Shown here: positions 5,100 through 5,895 of the stretch, piece by piece
How the letters are laid out: each line of letters begins with the position of its first letter
How positions within the stretch are numbered: position 1 is the first letter of the stretch
Origin: Paracoccaceae bacterium
GTDB lineage: Bacteria; Pseudomonadota; Alphaproteobacteria; Rhodobacterales; Rhodobacteraceae
DNA: 5,895 bases
Assembly (NCBI GenBank): GCA_019090405.1
Contig: JAHRVZ010000326.1
Location: forward strand, 1 to 5,895
Direction: 5' to 3'
The notes under the pieces: generated by a model
What the model saw: only the letters and a program-made list of their open reading frames with translations
What the model was told of the DNA's origin: nothing
Databases searched by the model: none
Made by a program: the position numbers and the translations under genes

Positions 5100-5558
5100 A
5101 TGGAGAAATTGGACGAAACAGACCGCCGCCTGCTTCGCGCGTTGCAAAAAGACGCCGGGCTTTCGCTGGATGCTTTGAGCGAGCAGGCAAACCTGTCACG
5201 TAATGCTTGTTGGCGTCGGATCAAAGCGCTGGAAACATCGGGCGTCATTCGCAACCGTGTGACACTGCTTTCACCAGAGCATCTGGGCCTTTCGTTGACG
5301 GTGTTTATTCAGATCCGAACCCGCGCCCATGACGCGGCTTGGCTCGACAAATTCGCCAGAGCCACCCGTACCATGCCCGAAATTCTGGGCGTCTATCGCA
5401 TGACTGGTGATCTGGATTACCTGATCCGTGCGCGTGTCGCAGATATGGCTGGTTATGACCGACTGTATCAGGATCTGATCGCCCGTGTACCATTGTCGGA
5501 CGTTTCTGCCAGCTTTGTCATGGAAGAAATCAAGGATACGACCGAACTTCCTCTATAG
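5100..5558 (+). CDS. Lrp/AsnC family transcriptional regulator
   Basis: The 152-residue product has the standard Lrp layout and length. LDETDRRLLRALQKD at 4-18 opens the DNA-binding domain, the helix-turn-helix lies at about 22-43 (LDALSEQANLSRNACWRRIK), and the hinge ALETSGVIRNRV follows. The effector-binding RAM domain spans about 64-145, with the YRMTGDLDYLIR motif at 99-110 carrying Gly103 and Asp104. Such proteins form dimers to octamers and sense amino acids or related metabolites; the ligand is not readable. The ATG at 5100 is chosen because the family's MEKLDETD start falls there. Frame-open sequence continues upstream to 5025 but is not Lrp-like and crosses the palindrome; an in-frame GTG at 5085 is inside the palindrome. 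No Shine-Dalgarno sequence is visible before 5100, so initiation may be leaderless or weak. The divergent DUF6356-like gene and the palindrome suggest local control. Confidence 0.93.
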   Translation: MEKLDETDRRLLRALQKDAGLSLDALSEQANLSRNACWRRIKALETSGVIRNRVTLLSPEHLGLSLTVFIQIRTRAHDAAWLDKFARATRTMPEILGVYRMTGDLDYLIRARVADMAGYDRLYQDLIARVPLSDVSASFVMEEIKDTTELPL

Positions 5559-5641
5559 AAATCGGTGTTTTTTGCATTTCCTCTGGCAATCTGGTGCATG
5601 GCGGGTTATGCGCGCGTCAACTTCCCAAAAAGGCTGATCTC

Positions 5642-5895
5642 ATGGACCTGCGAAATATCGCAATCATTGCGCACGTTGACCACGGCAAAACCACGCTGGT
5701 TGATGAATTGTTGAAACAATCCGGTACTTACCGCGAAAACCAGTCCACTACCGAACGGGCGATGGACAGCAATGATCTGGAACGCGAGCGCGGGATTACG
5801 ATCCTTGCCAAAGCCACATCTGTGGAATGGAAAGGCACCCGTATCAATATCGTCGACACCCCCGGCCACGCCGATTTTGGTGGCGAAGTCGAACG
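5642..5895 (+). CDS. typA: TypA/BipA ribosome-associated GTPase (5' part)
   Basis: The first 84 codons of a translational GTPase are present and the gene continues beyond the window. The start MDLRNIAIIAHVDHGKTTLVDELL is typical of TypA/BipA, with the P-loop (G1) AHVDHGKT at 10-17, switch I ERERGITI with Thr53 (G2), and DTPGHADFGGEVE at 72-84 (G3). AMDSNDLERERGITI is the form seen in TypA rather than in EF-G or LepA. TypA binds ribosomes and supports growth under stress and ribosome assembly, as known for the family. AAAGG at 5629-5633 lies 8 nt before the ATG. It follows the Lrp gene by 83 nt in the same direction; that gap shows a T6 run but no clear hairpin, and no strong promoter is visible. 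Confidence 0.96.
   Translation, partial: MDLRNIAIIAHVDHGKTTLVDELLKQSGTYRENQSTTERAMDSNDLERERGITILAKATSVEWKGTRINIVDTPGHADFGGEVE

Noticed and set aside
5559..5641. Possible terminator or promoter between the Lrp gene and typA
   Set aside because: A T6 run is present but not preceded by a stem, and TATGCG at 5608-5613 has only a weak -35 partner.
5606..5869. Minus-strand open frame of 87 codons opposite typA
   Set aside because: It is antisense to the conserved GTPase motifs of typA and has no supporting signals.

Overview
The window looks like chromosomal DNA from an alphaproteobacterium of the Rhodobacteraceae (Roseobacter-type). Three things point there: a single-cysteine IscR followed by a short cysteine desulfurase and sufB; a perfect TTAGAA-N3-TTCTAA palindrome over the iscR promoter, which resembles the Iron-Rhodo-box; and a DUF6356-type small membrane protein. 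This placement is by pattern and family knowledge only, with no database search. Gene density is high and spacing is tight. I see no mobile elements, tRNA or rRNA genes, or CRISPR arrays.

Left part (1-1755, minus strand): the start of the isc-suf iron-sulfur assembly operon, in the order iscR, cysteine desulfurase, sufB (only the first 12 codons are present). iscR and the desulfurase gene overlap by ATGA. A strong sigma70-type promoter (TTGACG, 17 nt, TAGAAT) drives the operon. Its -10 box lies inside the palindrome, so IscR binding there would block RNA polymerase, as expected for repression that is relieved when clusters or iron run short.

Middle-left (1756-3240, plus strand): a divergent, closely packed trio of an alpha/beta-hydrolase, an unrecognised 80-residue helical protein and an HD-domain phosphohydrolase of the YfbR/HDDC2 type. 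The last gene begins with TTG overlapping the previous stop codon. The trio probably forms one transcript; its physiological role is not evident.

Middle (3241-4771): a full-length NADP-dependent isocitrate dehydrogenase (icd) of the IDH1/2-like dimeric class. A pair of GTATAC boxes 10 bp apart lies upstream and a good intrinsic terminator lies downstream. A second hairpin terminator faces the other way and ends the transcript of the small minus-strand gene to its right.

Right part (4772-5895): a 68-residue DUF6356-like membrane protein (minus strand) is divergent from an Lrp/AsnC regulator (plus strand). A perfect 9-bp-arm palindrome lies 11 nt before the regulator's start codon and is a likely autoregulatory site. 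The window ends in the first 84 codons of typA/bipA, a translational GTPase.

I found no clearly new multi-gene system. The most informative items are the IscR protein with its overlapping operator and promoter, the compact desulfurase with an altered cofactor-contact position, the tandem duplication at the iscR-desulfurase junction, and the palindromes before icd and the Lrp gene.
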